This document shows positions 1-9,136 of a stretch of DNA of 64,000 nt, in pieces; positions within the stretch are counted from its first letter, which is position 1, and every line of letters starts with the position of its first letter. The notes below the pieces were generated by a model that made no database searches, had not been told where the DNA came from, and was given only the letters and a program-made list of their open reading frames with translations. The translations under genes were made by a program, and so were the position numbers. Source of the stretch: Streptomyces rimosus (GTDB taxonomy: Bacteria > Actinomycetota > Actinomycetes > Streptomycetales > Streptomycetaceae). The DNA is taken from the NCBI RefSeq assembly GCF_008704655.1, contig NZ_CP023688.1:2480001-2544000 (forward strand). The letters are read 5' to 3'.

Positions 1-327
1 GGCGCGCGATGCCGGTACCCCGGCCGCGGCGGTGAGCATGCGAAGATGCCCGCGCGCCGTACGGGCCGGATGGCCGGGCACGTCACCCAGGACCACGCCG
101 ATCTCGCGTGCCGGATTCGGTACGCGGTGCAGCGGACGCCCACGGAAGAGCGCGACACCACGACCGCCCTCCAACTGGAGCATGAGCCGCAGGGCGGTGG
201 TCTTGCCGGCCCCTTCGGCACCGAGCAGGACGGTGATCCGGCCGGCGGGAGCCTCGAAGCTCAGATCGTCGACGGCAGGACGCCCCCCTTTGCGGGAGCC
301 GCCGGTCAGCCCGATGGCCTGAATCAT
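1..327 (-). CDS. ABC transporter ATP-binding protein, N-terminal part (runs off the left edge)
   Basis: The first 109 codons of an ABC ATPase read leftward and continue beyond the window. The ATG at 327 follows a G-rich stretch (GGGGG) at suitable distance. The protein opens with a typical nucleotide-binding domain: a short beta strand, then a Walker A motif GAEGAGKTT near residues 36-44, then RLMLQLEGG and a GVVLGD segment resembling the Q-loop region of drug or multidrug-type exporters. The usual P-loop Pro or Asn is replaced by Ala-Glu (GAEGAGKTT). Signature motif, Walker B and any partner permease lie outside the window. The substrate cannot be inferred. Confidence 0.85.
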   Translation of the reverse strand, partial: MIQAIGLTGGSRKGGRPAVDDLSFEAPAGRITVLLGAEGAGKTTALRLMLQLEGGRGVALFRGRPLHRVPNPAREIGVVLGDVPGHPARTARGHLRMLTAAAGVPASRA

Positions 328-871
328 CTCGGCCCCCAGGGAGTGCGGGACCTTACGGAAACGGCGAGAAGCAGGAGGTGGGGACTCACCCGGCCACGGT
401 AACGCCGAGTGTCCGATTTGCCGGTAATGCTCTTCGGTTGGGTGTCTTGCGTGTCATGGGCGGCTGGGGGGCTCAGTCGTTCCGCAGGGGCGCCGCGGTT
501 CGCGGCTCCGCTACGGGGGGCTTCCCCCCCCCCGCCCCTCCCTCCCCTCCCCTCGGCTCGGCTCGGCTCGGCTCGGCTCGGCTCGGCTCGGCTCGGCTCG
601 GCTCGGCTGCAGAGTCTCACTCACTCGCTCTCGGCGGGTCAGCCCACCGGAGCTCGCCGCCCCAGAGCACGCACGACGCCGTTCGACCAGTGGCCGCCGT
701 CCGGCCATGGCCCACTGTCCCGCCCCCGCCGTTCGGGCTCGGCCCGGCATTCAGCCGTGGCCCGGCATTCGACCGCGATGGGCCCTCCCTCGACCGCCAC
801 CCGGCGCTCAGCCGTACTCCGCCCCTCGCCCCCACTCCACGGGGTCTCCCCCCTCGCCCGCCCTCCCCCGC
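328..871. other. Intergenic region with simple repeats, no gene seen
   Basis: About 540 bp lie between the NUDIX gene stop and the ABC gene start, both leftward. I find no convincing coding frame. Frames that are open here owe this to low-complexity Pro/Arg/Ser composition. It holds the GCTCG pentamer run and a 12-bp direct repeat (GGCCCGGCATTC at 741-752 and 759-770). The promoter of the ABC gene must lie in the right part, but I see no clear -35/-10 pair. Confidence 0.5.
552..608. repeat. Pentanucleotide microsatellite (CTCGG)n
   Basis: About 11 uninterrupted copies of the pentamer CTCGG (or GCTCG, depending on phase) follow a CCCCT-rich tract. The period is not a multiple of three and no gene crosses it. 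It is a likely length-variable locus between strains, about 220 bp upstream of the ABC gene start. Confidence 0.9.
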
Positions 872-1636
872 TCAGACCTCCGGCCGCAACATCGGCGGGT
901 TGAGCAGAGTCGCGCCGCCCGCTCTGAACAGCTGGGCGGGGCGGCCCCCCTGACGGGTCGTCGTCCCGCCCGTGGGGACCAGGAAGCCCGGTGTGCCGGT
1001 CACCTTGCGGTGGAAGTTACGGGGATCCAGCGCCACGCCCCACACCGCTTCGTAGACCCGGCGCAGTTCCCCGACGGTGAACTCCTGCGGGCAGAAGGCG
1101 GTGGCGAGCGAGGAGTACTCGATCTTCGAGCGGGCCCGCTCCACGCCGTCCGCGAGGATGCGCGCGTGGTCGAAGGCGAGCGGGGCGGACTGCTCGCCCT
1201 CGCGGCCGAGGCCGCCGTCCTGCTCCAGCAGTGTCTCCACCGGGGCCCAGCGCGCGCTGTGGGCGTCGCCGCCCGCCGTCGGGGCGGGGAGGTCGGGAGC
1301 GAGCACCAGGTGGGCGACGCTGACCACGCGCATACGGGGGTCGCGCTTGGGGTCGCCGTACGTGGCGAGCTGTTCCAGATGGGCCCCGTAGGGCGGCGGC
1401 GGACCCGCCGGGCAGTGCGCGTGCAGTCCGGTCTCCTCGGCAAGCTCCCGGGCCGCGGCCGCCTCCAGGTCCTCGTCGGCCCGTACGAACCCGCCCGGCA
1501 GTGCCCAGCGCCCCTGAAACGGCGGCTCACCCCTGCGCACGGCCAACGCGCACAGCGCGTGCCTGCGCACGGTGAGCACCACCAGATCGACGGTGACGGC
1601 GAACGGGGGGAAGGCCGACGGATCGTAGGGAGGCAT
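872..1636 (-). CDS. NUDIX hydrolase with NrtR-like C-terminal winged helix
   Basis: A 254-residue protein with a NUDIX domain in the first half and a winged-helix-like domain in the second. The NUDIX box is complete: GGFVRADEDL, then RELAEETGL around residues 48-70, with the REXXEE metal-binding residues intact. The C-terminal half (FTVGELRRVYEAVWG, then DPRNFHRKV) is the segment typical of NrtR-type proteins, which bind ADP-ribose and repress NAD-metabolism genes. Because the catalytic residues are kept, it could be an active ADP-ribose or nucleoside-diphosphate pyrophosphatase, a regulator, or both. No NAD genes are adjacent. The ATG at 1636 is preceded by GGCG-type weak spacing on the opposite side of a short gap to the debranching gene. 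Confidence 0.85.
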   Translation of the reverse strand: MPPYDPSAFPPFAVTVDLVVLTVRRHALCALAVRRGEPPFQGRWALPGGFVRADEDLEAAAARELAEETGLHAHCPAGPPPPYGAHLEQLATYGDPKRDPRMRVVSVAHLVLAPDLPAPTAGGDAHSARWAPVETLLEQDGGLGREGEQSAPLAFDHARILADGVERARSKIEYSSLATAFCPQEFTVGELRRVYEAVWGVALDPRNFHRKVTGTPGFLVPTGGTTTRQGGRPAQLFRAGGATLLNPPMLRPEV

Positions 1637-1684
1637 GGCGCGATCATAGTCGTCCGCCTGACGATAATCAGGCCCCGGCGCACC

Positions 1685-3781
1685 TCACGCCCCCAGTTGC
1701 AAGCCATTCGCGGCCTCCTCCACCAGCCCCAGGCCGAGCCTGCTGATCCGTACGGCGAACGGCTGCCCGGCGACGCTGAGCCCGGTGAACTGCATGGCGC
1801 CGAGCGGCGCGCCGCCCACCGGCCGGACCGCCACGGTCCCCGCGGGCACGTCGGGGCGCACTCCGGCCAGAGCGGTCAGCGCGTGCACCGCGCCCGCGGC
1901 GGCCACGGCCGCCGGGTGGCAGGCGGCCGGGTGCGGTACGGGGGCTCCGTCGCGGGTGCGCTGTTCGCCCGCGTACATCTCCGGGAGCCGGTAGTCGAAG
2001 CTCTGCGCCGCGTCGAGGAGCCCGCGGACCAGGGAGCCGGCCTCCTTCTCATGACCGGCGGTGGCCAGGCCGACGGCGGCGACGGCCGTCTCGTGGATCC
2101 GCACGGCACCGCTGCGGTGGCCGAACGGGTTGTAGCCGCTCTCCTTGGCCCCGAGCCCCCGCAGCCCCCAGCCCGAGTCCATGGCCGGGCTGCCCAACAG
2201 CCGGGCGAGCCGTTCCGTACGCACCGGATCGAGCAGGCCCACGGCCGACCGGCCGCCGCCGAGCAGGCCGGTGTCCAGGAGGTGGGCCGCGGTGGAACCG
2301 AGGTGCGGCAGCAGGCGCCCGCCGGATGTGCGCAGCGCGGCCGGGCTGCCGCCGCTGCGGCTCTCCACCCAGAACTCCTCCCGGAACCTCGCCCGCAGGC
2401 CCGCCGCCCACTCGCGCAGCTCCGAAGCGCCGGGTCTCCCGTAACTTTCGAGGAGGTCGGCTCCGAGGAGCGCGGCCCGGTGCGCGTGTGCCTGTGTGGC
2501 GCAGCGGTACGGCCCTCCGGGAGCGGGGTCGGGGACGTAGCCGCTGCCTCCGCTCAGGGCTCCGTCACCCGACACGTCCCCGTCGCCGACGGTGGCGTGC
2601 AGCCATCTCAGGCAGCGCTCCGCCGCCGGGAGCAACTGCTCGGTCTCCCGCTCGGGCAATCCCCAGCGGCGGGCTTCGGCGAGCACCGTGGGGAACAGCA
2701 GCGTCGCCTCGACGCCCGTACAGCTGGGTGGTGCGTACGGTCCCGCGTCCCGCAGGCCGCCTGGAATTCGGCCGGAATCCGCCCCTGGCCCGTCGAGTTG
2801 GAGGCGTGCGAGCGTACGCAGGGTGTGCCCCGCGAGCCGAGTTCCCAAGGGCAGCAACATGCGGGCTGCCCAGAGCGCCTCGGCCGGCGAGAGACCGCAG
2901 CGCCATGGGACCCCGCCCGCGAGGTACATGTCCGTGGGGGCGCTGGGGCCGCGCATCAGCAGCCCGTGCAGATCGTCGAGGCTCGTGGCCAGCAGTGCGT
3001 CGGCCCGTGGGTCGTCGCACTGGAGCCGCGCCGCCGACCAGGGGCGAGGCGGCTGCTCACCACCGCGCGTGGCCGGGAGCAGCGGGACCGGACTGCCTGC
3101 GGGAGTGCCCGCGGTCGCGTGCTCCAGCCGGACGCGTACCTCGATGGTGTGGTGACCGCCGGGCGGCAGGTCCAGTTCCCAGCACAGGAGCCCGGCCGAG
3201 GCCATGACATCGGAGGGCGCCGGGGTGGCGGCGACCACCGCGTGTGCCCCCGCGGCGGACCACCGCAGCCCCGAGCCGAAAACGCTGGCGGGCAGTTCGG
3301 GACCCGCGACACCGACGGCGATCGCGCCCAGCTCGGCGAGGTCCGTGCCCAGCCGCAGCTCCACGGGCAGCCGCACCCGGCGTGGTGCGCTGCTGTGGAA
3401 CGTGATCCGCTCGACGCCGTCGGCACTCCGCAGCCGTTCGAAACGGACCTCCGGGTCCGGGCCGCGGTCGACGGCCGTACGGACCGTACCGACGAACCGT
3501 GCGCGGTCCGCGGCCACCAACCTCCCCTGTACCACGACGGGTTCGGCGCCGCCCGCGCTCAGCTCGCACCGGGACAGGACGCGGCGCCCGACGCGGTAGA
3601 AGCCGTCCGTGCCCCGGCCGGTGAGCTGGCCCCGCTCGGAGGAGATGGCCAGGGCCGGCAGGGCGACGCAGATCAGGGTCCCGTGGACGGGCTGCGGTTC
3701 CGGGGGCCGGGGCGGCACCTTGGACCGGTGATCTCCGGATGCCCGGCGGGCCGGCTGAGTGGTGGGGACCATGCCTGACAC
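1685..3781 (-). CDS. Glycogen-debranching N-terminal domain protein (amylo-alpha-1,6-glucosidase-like)
   Basis: A protein of about 698 residues. The N-terminal part (VHGTLICVALPALAISS, DGFYRVGRRVLSRCEL) matches the glycogen-debranching N-terminal domain found in actinobacterial trehalase- or debranching-like enzymes. The rest is an alpha/alpha-toroid glucosidase-like region with DMYLAGGVPWRCGL, SGYVPDP and SGWGLRGLGAKESGYNPFGHRSGAV. Such proteins are annotated as glycogen debranching enzymes, but direct biochemical evidence is scarce. I chose the GTG at 3781 because AGGGAG lies nine bases upstream. The ATG three codons later (3772) is the alternative. It has no secretion signal, so it is probably cytoplasmic. 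It ends just upstream of the NUDIX gene. Confidence 0.8.
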   Translation of the reverse strand: MSGMVPTTQPARRASGDHRSKVPPRPPEPQPVHGTLICVALPALAISSERGQLTGRGTDGFYRVGRRVLSRCELSAGGAEPVVVQGRLVAADRARFVGTVRTAVDRGPDPEVRFERLRSADGVERITFHSSAPRRVRLPVELRLGTDLAELGAIAVGVAGPELPASVFGSGLRWSAAGAHAVVAATPAPSDVMASAGLLCWELDLPPGGHHTIEVRVRLEHATAGTPAGSPVPLLPATRGGEQPPRPWSAARLQCDDPRADALLATSLDDLHGLLMRGPSAPTDMYLAGGVPWRCGLSPAEALWAARMLLPLGTRLAGHTLRTLARLQLDGPGADSGRIPGGLRDAGPYAPPSCTGVEATLLFPTVLAEARRWGLPERETEQLLPAAERCLRWLHATVGDGDVSGDGALSGGSGYVPDPAPGGPYRCATQAHAHRAALLGADLLESYGRPGASELREWAAGLRARFREEFWVESRSGGSPAALRTSGGRLLPHLGSTAAHLLDTGLLGGGRSAVGLLDPVRTERLARLLGSPAMDSGWGLRGLGAKESGYNPFGHRSGAVRIHETAVAAVGLATAGHEKEAGSLVRGLLDAAQSFDYRLPEMYAGEQRTRDGAPVPHPAACHPAAVAAAGAVHALTALAGVRPDVPAGTVAVRPVGGAPLGAMQFTGLSVAGQPFAVRISRLGLGLVEEAANGLQLGA

Positions 3782-3885
3782 TCTCTGCGCTCCCTGCTGG
3801 GGTCTGGGCTCCAAACGGACTGCGCCACAGAGGGGAACGGCGCGGCCGGCGCCCAGGTCACGCCGGCACCGCGGCACCGGCGGGC

Positions 3886-5565
3886 TCACGGCCGGCTCCG
3901 GTCACCGTTGCGGCTCGTACGGCGCCCGGTCCGGCCGGTGCGCGTACGGGACGGCGGACGCGTACCGCCGTGCGGTCCACCAGGGCGGTCGGCGCCGCCA
4001 CAACGGCCGCTCCCTCCGGGGCGACCGCTCCCACCGAAGCCGTCCGTCACCGCGGGGCGCTCCGGTCCGACATCGCGGCCGGCCTCACCCGACCGGGCCA
4101 CCCCGGGCCGGGCCTCGGATGCCTGGGCGGGACCGTCCACAACCACCGGTACGGAGTTACTGTCGGACGCCAGTGCGACCTTCCCCACGGGCGCCGTGTC
4201 CGCTCGGGCAGCGCGCTCCGCCTGCTCCTCCCGAAGGCAGCGTCGCAGCGTCTCCGGGTCCAGCCCCTGGTTGATACCGCTGTGCAGCAACTGGGCGAAG
4301 AGGCACTCGGGGTCGAAAGTCAGCGCCCTGCCGAGCGCCACGCGGGCGGACGGCTGATCACCCGTGGCCCAGGCGACCCAGCCCGCCAGGGACAGGGGCG
4401 CCACGGCGTACTCGGTGTAGCCGCCCACGCAGCGGCGGGACAGTGCCTGCCACAGACGCAGTGCGGGTTCGGCGTCGAGCCCCTCCATCCACTCCGCCGC
4501 ACGGTCACGGGCGATGCGGTCCTGAAGTCCGACGATGAGACGTGCCGCCTCGCCGTCGGTCAGGAGCGCGTCGTCACAGGCGTCCCTGGCCCGCCGACTG
4601 CCCGTGGGCGGGTCCTCCCGGAACCGGCGGATCAACTCCTGAGCGTGCACCAAGGTCTCCGCCCGTACGCACGCCGCCGTCCCCTCCTGGAGCATGCGCG
4701 GGACGAGCCGGTGCGCCACGGCGTCCAGCGCGGACGTCTGCGCCACCGCGCGGGGACCCGTACGCGCGGTGAGCCGTGACTCCATTTCCCGCAGCGAGCC
4801 GCGGACTTGGATACCCGCGTAAGCAGCGGCTGCGGCCATCACCGACGTACCCGGCGGGGTCAACGGTGTGCCGGTGGCGGGGCAACAGCGGTCGTCGGGA
4901 CAGCAGTAGGACCAGAACCGGCCGTTGGAGATGCACAGCGCGTCGAGCACCGGTACGTCCAGGGCACCGCATGCGATCCGCAGCCGCTGCGCGAGCGGGC
5001 GGAGGCGTTCCATGACGTCCCGGCCGTTCTCGCCCTGTGCCGGCTCCCGGCAGAGGTAGGCGATGATCCCCTCGGGGCGGGAGCCCCGCTCCGCGCCGAG
5101 GCTGACGAGCGCGCCGGCCAGCTGGTCGGAGACGTACGGCCACTGCGACCGGTCGGTCGGGATGCCGAGCCGGGCGCGGCTGCCGAAGCGTCCCCGCTCG
5201 CCGTGCAGGCCGACGAGCACGATGCTGTCGTCCGGGAAGAAGCCCAGAAGATATGGCAGCGCATCGGCCAGCTCGGCCGACCCGCGCAGGGTGACCCTGG
5301 CCTCTTCGGTACCGTCGGCCTCCCCCACCGCCCCTGCGGCTTCGCACTCGGGCGCCGGTGGCGAAGGGGGAGCGGGCGGCGTGGGCGGGCGGGACCCGGC
5401 GGCCGGACGGGATGAGGCGGCCGGGGTGATCGGTACGGGTCGGCGGGAAGGGGCGGGCCGGTCGAGCCGGCCGGATGGGCCGGTGCTCCGGCCGGACCGG
5501 CGGGCGGACCCGTCGGATCGGCGGGTCGGTTCGGGCTGACTGGGCTGTTCGCTGTGCTGGTTCAT
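3886..5565 (-). CDS. DUF4192 domain-containing protein
   Basis: A 559-residue protein. Residues 1 to about 75 are Pro/Arg/Ser-rich disordered sequence. A DUF4192 domain follows (residues about 90-440), recognisable by LRGSAELADALPYLLGFFPD, DSIVLVGLHG, CCPDDRCCPATGTPL, AYAGIQV and the C-terminal SLAGWVAWATGDQPSARVALGRAL. This family is widespread in actinobacteria and its function is unknown. CCPDDRCCPATG is a cysteine-rich spot that could bind metal. The tail after residue 470 is low complexity. The gene is divergent from recQ and shares the intergenic region with two DnaA boxes. Confidence 0.85.
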   Translation of the reverse strand: MNQHSEQPSQPEPTRRSDGSARRSGRSTGPSGRLDRPAPSRRPVPITPAASSRPAAGSRPPTPPAPPSPPAPECEAAGAVGEADGTEEARVTLRGSAELADALPYLLGFFPDDSIVLVGLHGERGRFGSRARLGIPTDRSQWPYVSDQLAGALVSLGAERGSRPEGIIAYLCREPAQGENGRDVMERLRPLAQRLRIACGALDVPVLDALCISNGRFWSYCCPDDRCCPATGTPLTPPGTSVMAAAAAYAGIQVRGSLREMESRLTARTGPRAVAQTSALDAVAHRLVPRMLQEGTAACVRAETLVHAQELIRRFREDPPTGSRRARDACDDALLTDGEAARLIVGLQDRIARDRAAEWMEGLDAEPALRLWQALSRRCVGGYTEYAVAPLSLAGWVAWATGDQPSARVALGRALTFDPECLFAQLLHSGINQGLDPETLRRCLREEQAERAARADTAPVGKVALASDSNSVPVVVDGPAQASEARPGVARSGEAGRDVGPERPAVTDGFGGSGRPGGSGRCGGADRPGGPHGGTRPPSRTRTGRTGRRTSRNGDRSRP

Positions 5566-5605
5566 GGCTCGAAGATCCCGCGAACCACCGCACCGCCGCG
5601 ACCCC

Positions 5606-5639
5606 TGTGGATAACTCCGGGTGACGGAAGTTGTCCACA
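5606..5639. promoter_or_regulatory. Two inverted DnaA-box sequences in the DUF4192/recQ intergenic region
   Basis: TGTGGATAA at 5606-5614 is the exact reverse complement of the classical DnaA box TTATCCACA. TTGTCCACA at 5631-5639 is the box preferred in Streptomyces oriC. They face each other (CTGTGGA ... TCCACAG) with centres 25 bp apart in the 125-bp gap between divergent genes. Only the two sequence matches are seen. Binding by DnaA and control of recQ or of the DUF4192 gene are inference. Confidence 0.65.
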
Positions 5640-5690
5640 GGATCGGGCGGCGGTTCGCGCGTTGTCAGTGGCATCGGGTTGCATGGGGGC

Positions 5691-7856
5691 ATGAGCAACG
5701 AAGACCTGCGTGCCGCGGCCGATGCCGTCCTCTCCCGCCTCGTCGGCGACCCCGGCGGCACGGCGCGGCTGCGCGAGGACCAGTGGCGGGCGATCGAAGC
5801 GCTGGTCGCCGAGCACCGCCGCGCGCTGGTGGTGCAGCGCACGGGCTGGGGCAAGTCGGCGGTCTACTTCGTCGCGACCGCGCTGCTGCGTCAGCGTGGC
5901 GCGGGACCGACCGTGATCGTCTCCCCGCTCCTCGCGCTGATGCGCAACCAGGTCGATGCGGCCGCCCGCGCCGGAATCCACGCGCGCACGATCAACTCGT
6001 CCAACACCGAGGACTGGGACTCGATCCAGGCCGAGGTGGCGGCGGGCGAGGTCGATGTGCTGCTCGTCAGCCCCGAGCGGCTGAACAACCCCGACTTCCG
6101 CGACCAGGTGCTCCCCAAGCTGGCCGCGGCCACCGGTCTGCTCGTGGTCGACGAGGCGCACTGCATCTCCGACTGGGGCCACGACTTCCGGCCCGACTAC
6201 CGGCGGCTGCGCACGATGCTCGCCGACCTCCCGCCCGGCGTGCCCGTGCTCGCCACGACGGCGACGGCCAACGCGCGGGTCACGGCCGACGTGGCCGAGC
6301 AGCTCGGTACGGGCGAGGGCGCGGCCGAGGCGCTCGTCCTGCGCGGCCCGCTGGACCGGGAGAGCCTGAGCCTGGGCGTGCTCCCGCTGCCGGACGCCGC
6401 GCACCGGCTGGCCTGGCTGGCCGACCATCTGCACGAGCTGCCGGGCTCGGGGATCATCTACACGCTCACGGTCGCCGCGGCAGAGGAGGTCACCGCCTTC
6501 CTGCGGCAGCGCGGCCACACGGTCTCCTCGTACACCGGCAAGACCGAGAACGCGGACCGTCAGCAGGCCGAGGACGATCTGCTCGGCAACCGCGTCAAGG
6601 CGCTGGTCGCCACCTCCGCGCTGGGCATGGGCTTCGACAAGCCCGACCTCGGGTTCGTGGTGCACCTCGGCTCGCCGTCCTCGCCCATCGCGTACTACCA
6701 GCAGGTCGGGCGTGCCGGCCGCGGTGTCGAGCACGCCGAGGTGCTGCTGCTCCCCGGCCGTGAGGACGAGGCGATCTGGAAGTACTTCGCGTCCCTCGCC
6801 TTCCCGCCCGAGGAGCAAGTGCGCCGGACCCTGGACGTCCTGGCGGGCGCGGACCGGCCGCTGTCGCTGCCGGCGCTGGAGCCGCTGGTCGAGCTGCGCC
6901 GCTCGCGCCTGGAGACCATGCTGAAGGTGCTCGACGTGGACGGCGCGGTGCACCGGGTCAAGGGCGGCTGGACCGCCACCGGCCGCCCGTGGACGTACGA
7001 CGCCGAGCGTTACGCCTGGGTGGCGCGGCAGCGCGAGGCCGAACAGCAGGCCATGCGGGACTACGCCACGACGACCGGCTGCCGGATGGAATTCCTGCGG
7101 CGGCAGCTGGACGACGAGGCGGCGACGCCGTGCGGCCGCTGCGACAACTGCGCGGGCGCGCGCTTCACCACCGAGGTGTCCACCGCGTCGCTGGACGCGG
7201 CGCGCGGCGAGCTGGGGCGGCCGGGCGTGGAGGTGGAGCCACGGCGCATGTGGCCGACGGGCCTGCCCGCCATCGGCGTCGACCTCAAGGGGCGCATTCC
7301 GGCGGGCGAGCAGGCGTCCACCGGACGTGCGCTGGGCAGGCTCTCCGACATCGGCTGGGGCAACCGGCTGCGTCCGATGCTCGCCGCGCAGGCTCCGGAC
7401 GGATCGATTCCGGACGATGTCGCGTCCGCGGTCGTCACGGTCCTCGCGGACTGGGCGAAGGGCCCCGGCGGCTGGGCGTCGGGGGCGCCGGACGCCCCGG
7501 CGCGCCCCGTGGGTGTGGTGGCCCTCGACTCCCGTACCCGCCCTGAGCTGGTCCGTTCCCTGGGAGAGCGCATCGCCGCCGTCGGGCGGATGCCGTTCCT
7601 GGGGACGGTGACGTACGCGGACCACGATGCGGATCCCCGGATTCCGCGCAGCAACAGCGCCCAGCGACTGCGGGCCCTGCACGGCTCGTTGAGCGTGCCG
7701 CCGGAATTGGCGCAGGCCCTGGCCTCGGCCGCCGGGCCGGTGCTGCTGGTGGACGACTACGCGGACACCGGCTGGACCTTGGCCGTGGCCGCGCGGCTGC
7801 TGCGCAAGGCGGGTGCCGCCGGAGTGTTTCCGCTGGTCCTTGCCGTGCAAGGGTGA
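5691..7856 (+). CDS. recQ: RecQ-family DNA helicase with C-terminal phosphoribosyltransferase-like domain
   Basis: A 721-residue superfamily 2 3'-5' helicase. Motif I is RTGWGKS, motif II is [17 protein letters not shown] (the RecQ signature, with D for Q), followed by ATATAN and a QVGRAGRG motif VI. A zinc cluster of CGRCDNC type lies near residue 480. There is no HRDC domain. Instead the last 150 residues end in [18 protein letters not shown], a PRPP-binding loop of phosphoribosyltransferases. This fusion occurs in other actinobacteria and its role is unknown. The ATG at 5691 is chosen because the domain begins there and a G-rich stretch (GGGGG) precedes it. A TTG 20 codons upstream is in frame but falls inside a DnaA box. 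Confidence 0.92.
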   Translation: MSNEDLRAAADAVLSRLVGDPGGTARLREDQWRAIEALVAEHRRALVVQRTGWGKSAVYFVATALLRQRGAGPTVIVSPLLALMRNQVDAAARAGIHARTINSSNTEDWDSIQAEVAAGEVDVLLVSPERLNNPDFRDQVLPKLAAATGLLVVDEAHCISDWGHDFRPDYRRLRTMLADLPPGVPVLATTATANARVTADVAEQLGTGEGAAEALVLRGPLDRESLSLGVLPLPDAAHRLAWLADHLHELPGSGIIYTLTVAAAEEVTAFLRQRGHTVSSYTGKTENADRQQAEDDLLGNRVKALVATSALGMGFDKPDLGFVVHLGSPSSPIAYYQQVGRAGRGVEHAEVLLLPGREDEAIWKYFASLAFPPEEQVRRTLDVLAGADRPLSLPALEPLVELRRSRLETMLKVLDVDGAVHRVKGGWTATGRPWTYDAERYAWVARQREAEQQAMRDYATTTGCRMEFLRRQLDDEAATPCGRCDNCAGARFTTEVSTASLDAARGELGRPGVEVEPRRMWPTGLPAIGVDLKGRIPAGEQASTGRALGRLSDIGWGNRLRPMLAAQAPDGSIPDDVASAVVTVLADWAKGPGGWASGAPDAPARPVGVVALDSRTRPELVRSLGERIAAVGRMPFLGTVTYADHDADPRIPRSNSAQRLRALHGSLSVPPELAQALASAAGPVLLVDDYADTGWTLAVAARLLRKAGAAGVFPLVLAVQG

Positions 7857-7992
7857 GGTGATGGGGGTGGTCGGGCGTCAGGGACCGGTGCGGCGGGCAG
7901 GAATACCACAAGCGCGGTGCCCGATTCCGGCTGTGCGCGCGTCCGCTTCATTGCCGCATGCCTGTACGAACGCGAGAATTGGCCCCGCTTCC

Positions 7993-8021
7993 CCGTACCG
8001 GCCGTCCGCGGCCGGGTACGG
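7993..8021. terminator. Possible hairpin downstream of recQ
   Basis: CCGTACCGGCCG (7993-8004) pairs with CGGCCGGGTACGG (8009-8021) with one bulged G and a four-base loop. No T-run follows, as is usual in streptomycetes. It lies between recQ and the next gene and may end recQ transcription or sit in the next gene's leader. Confidence 0.4.
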
Positions 8022-8089
8022 CGGTACCGAGCCGTGCCCGCGCGGCCGGCCGCCGTCCGGCGCGTGGACGCGTAGACGAAGGGAGGACC

Positions 8090-9070
8090 GTGACCTTCGG
8101 CTTCGCCCAGCCCCCGGACGTGTCCCTGCCCACCTCAGCCGATTCCGCCGCCCGGCTCAGCCGCATGCTGGAGCCGTCCGAGTGGGCGTCGGCCGGGATT
8201 CCCCTGCTGCGCAACCCGCGCGAGATCGTCACCGGCCTGCACGACCGCCACTTACCGGGGCTCTCGACGGCTGTCGTCGCGGTGCTCGGTCCCGAGGAAC
8301 GGGTCACCGCCAGCGCGTCGTTCGTCCAGAGCGCCTCGGCCCCGGACGGCTGGGAGTTCCGCAACGCGCTCCTGGCCCAGCTGCGCCGGGTCGTCCCGCA
8401 CGACCTGCGGCTGCGGGTGCCCGTCCGTACGGCCGTACTGCTCTACTGCCGTGAGGGCGAGCCCTGTTGGACGGAGACGGACGGCGCCTGGATGTGGGGG
8501 CTGCGCGACGCGTGCACCCTGCACGGCCTGCGCTGCGGCGCGTACATCACGCTGACGCGCAGCGGCTGGCAGGTGCTGGGCGAAGGGCGCGGAGGCCGGC
8601 GCCCGCGCTCGGCCGCGCATACCGGGCGCCTTGGGGATACGGGACACCCGCCGCACCGGCACGTACCGGAACAGCCCGGTCCGGTCGAGCGGCGAGAAGC
8701 CTCGGGACCGGTCCGGCAGGCCGAGTCCGCACCGTTTCGACGGGGCGCGTCGGAGCCTGGCCGGGGGGACGGATCCGTACCGGCTCAGGGAGACGCGTAC
8801 GGGCGGGCCGAGAGCACCGGGCAACCGGAGGCGTCCGAACTCGTCGGCAGATCGCGGCGGCCCGTGCCGCCGCCACCGTCCGGGTCACCGGAACGGTGCG
8901 CTCCGGTGGAGCGGTCCCCCGCCGTGGAACGGACGCGTACGGCCGCGCCGCAGCCGTATCCCCCGCAGTCGCGGCCCCTTTCGGAGCAGCCGTGCGGCGA
9001 CGGCCGACCGGCACCACACCGTGGCGCGGGCGGCGCGGCGGAGTCCCGGCGGCGCACCGCGGCCCGCTGA
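8090..9070 (+). CDS. Hypothetical protein with conserved N-terminal half; contains a TTA codon
   Basis: A protein of about 326 residues that I cannot place in a named family. The GTG at 8090 has GGGAGG just upstream, and conserved-looking sequence (FGFAQPPDVSLPTS) starts immediately. Residues 1 to about 170 look globular (SRMLEPSEWASAGIPLLRNP, TAVVAVLGPEERVTASASF, RTAVLLYCREGEPCWTETDG). The remainder is disordered Arg/Pro/Gly-rich. Codon 55 (8252-8254) is TTA, the codon read by the bldA tRNA in Streptomyces, so expression is probably restricted to late growth or development. No signal peptide or membrane segment is seen. Confidence 0.7.
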   Translation: MTFGFAQPPDVSLPTSADSAARLSRMLEPSEWASAGIPLLRNPREIVTGLHDRHLPGLSTAVVAVLGPEERVTASASFVQSASAPDGWEFRNALLAQLRRVVPHDLRLRVPVRTAVLLYCREGEPCWTETDGAWMWGLRDACTLHGLRCGAYITLTRSGWQVLGEGRGGRRPRSAAHTGRLGDTGHPPHRHVPEQPGPVERREASGPVRQAESAPFRRGASEPGRGDGSVPAQGDAYGRAESTGQPEASELVGRSRRPVPPPPSGSPERCAPVERSPAVERTRTAAPQPYPPQSRPLSEQPCGDGRPAPHRGAGGAAESRRRTAAR

Positions 9071-9136
9071 CCGTGCGCACGCGGCGCGAGATGCCCGGCC
9101 GGCCCAGGGCCGCCGGGCTCCCCCCGTCGGTGTCGC

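Noticed and set aside
707..3778. 1023-codon open frame on the plus strand covering the NUDIX and debranching genes
   Set aside because: It is antisense to two genes with clear domain motifs and reads as Arg/Gly/Pro-rich sequence with no family features; high GC keeps such shadow frames open.
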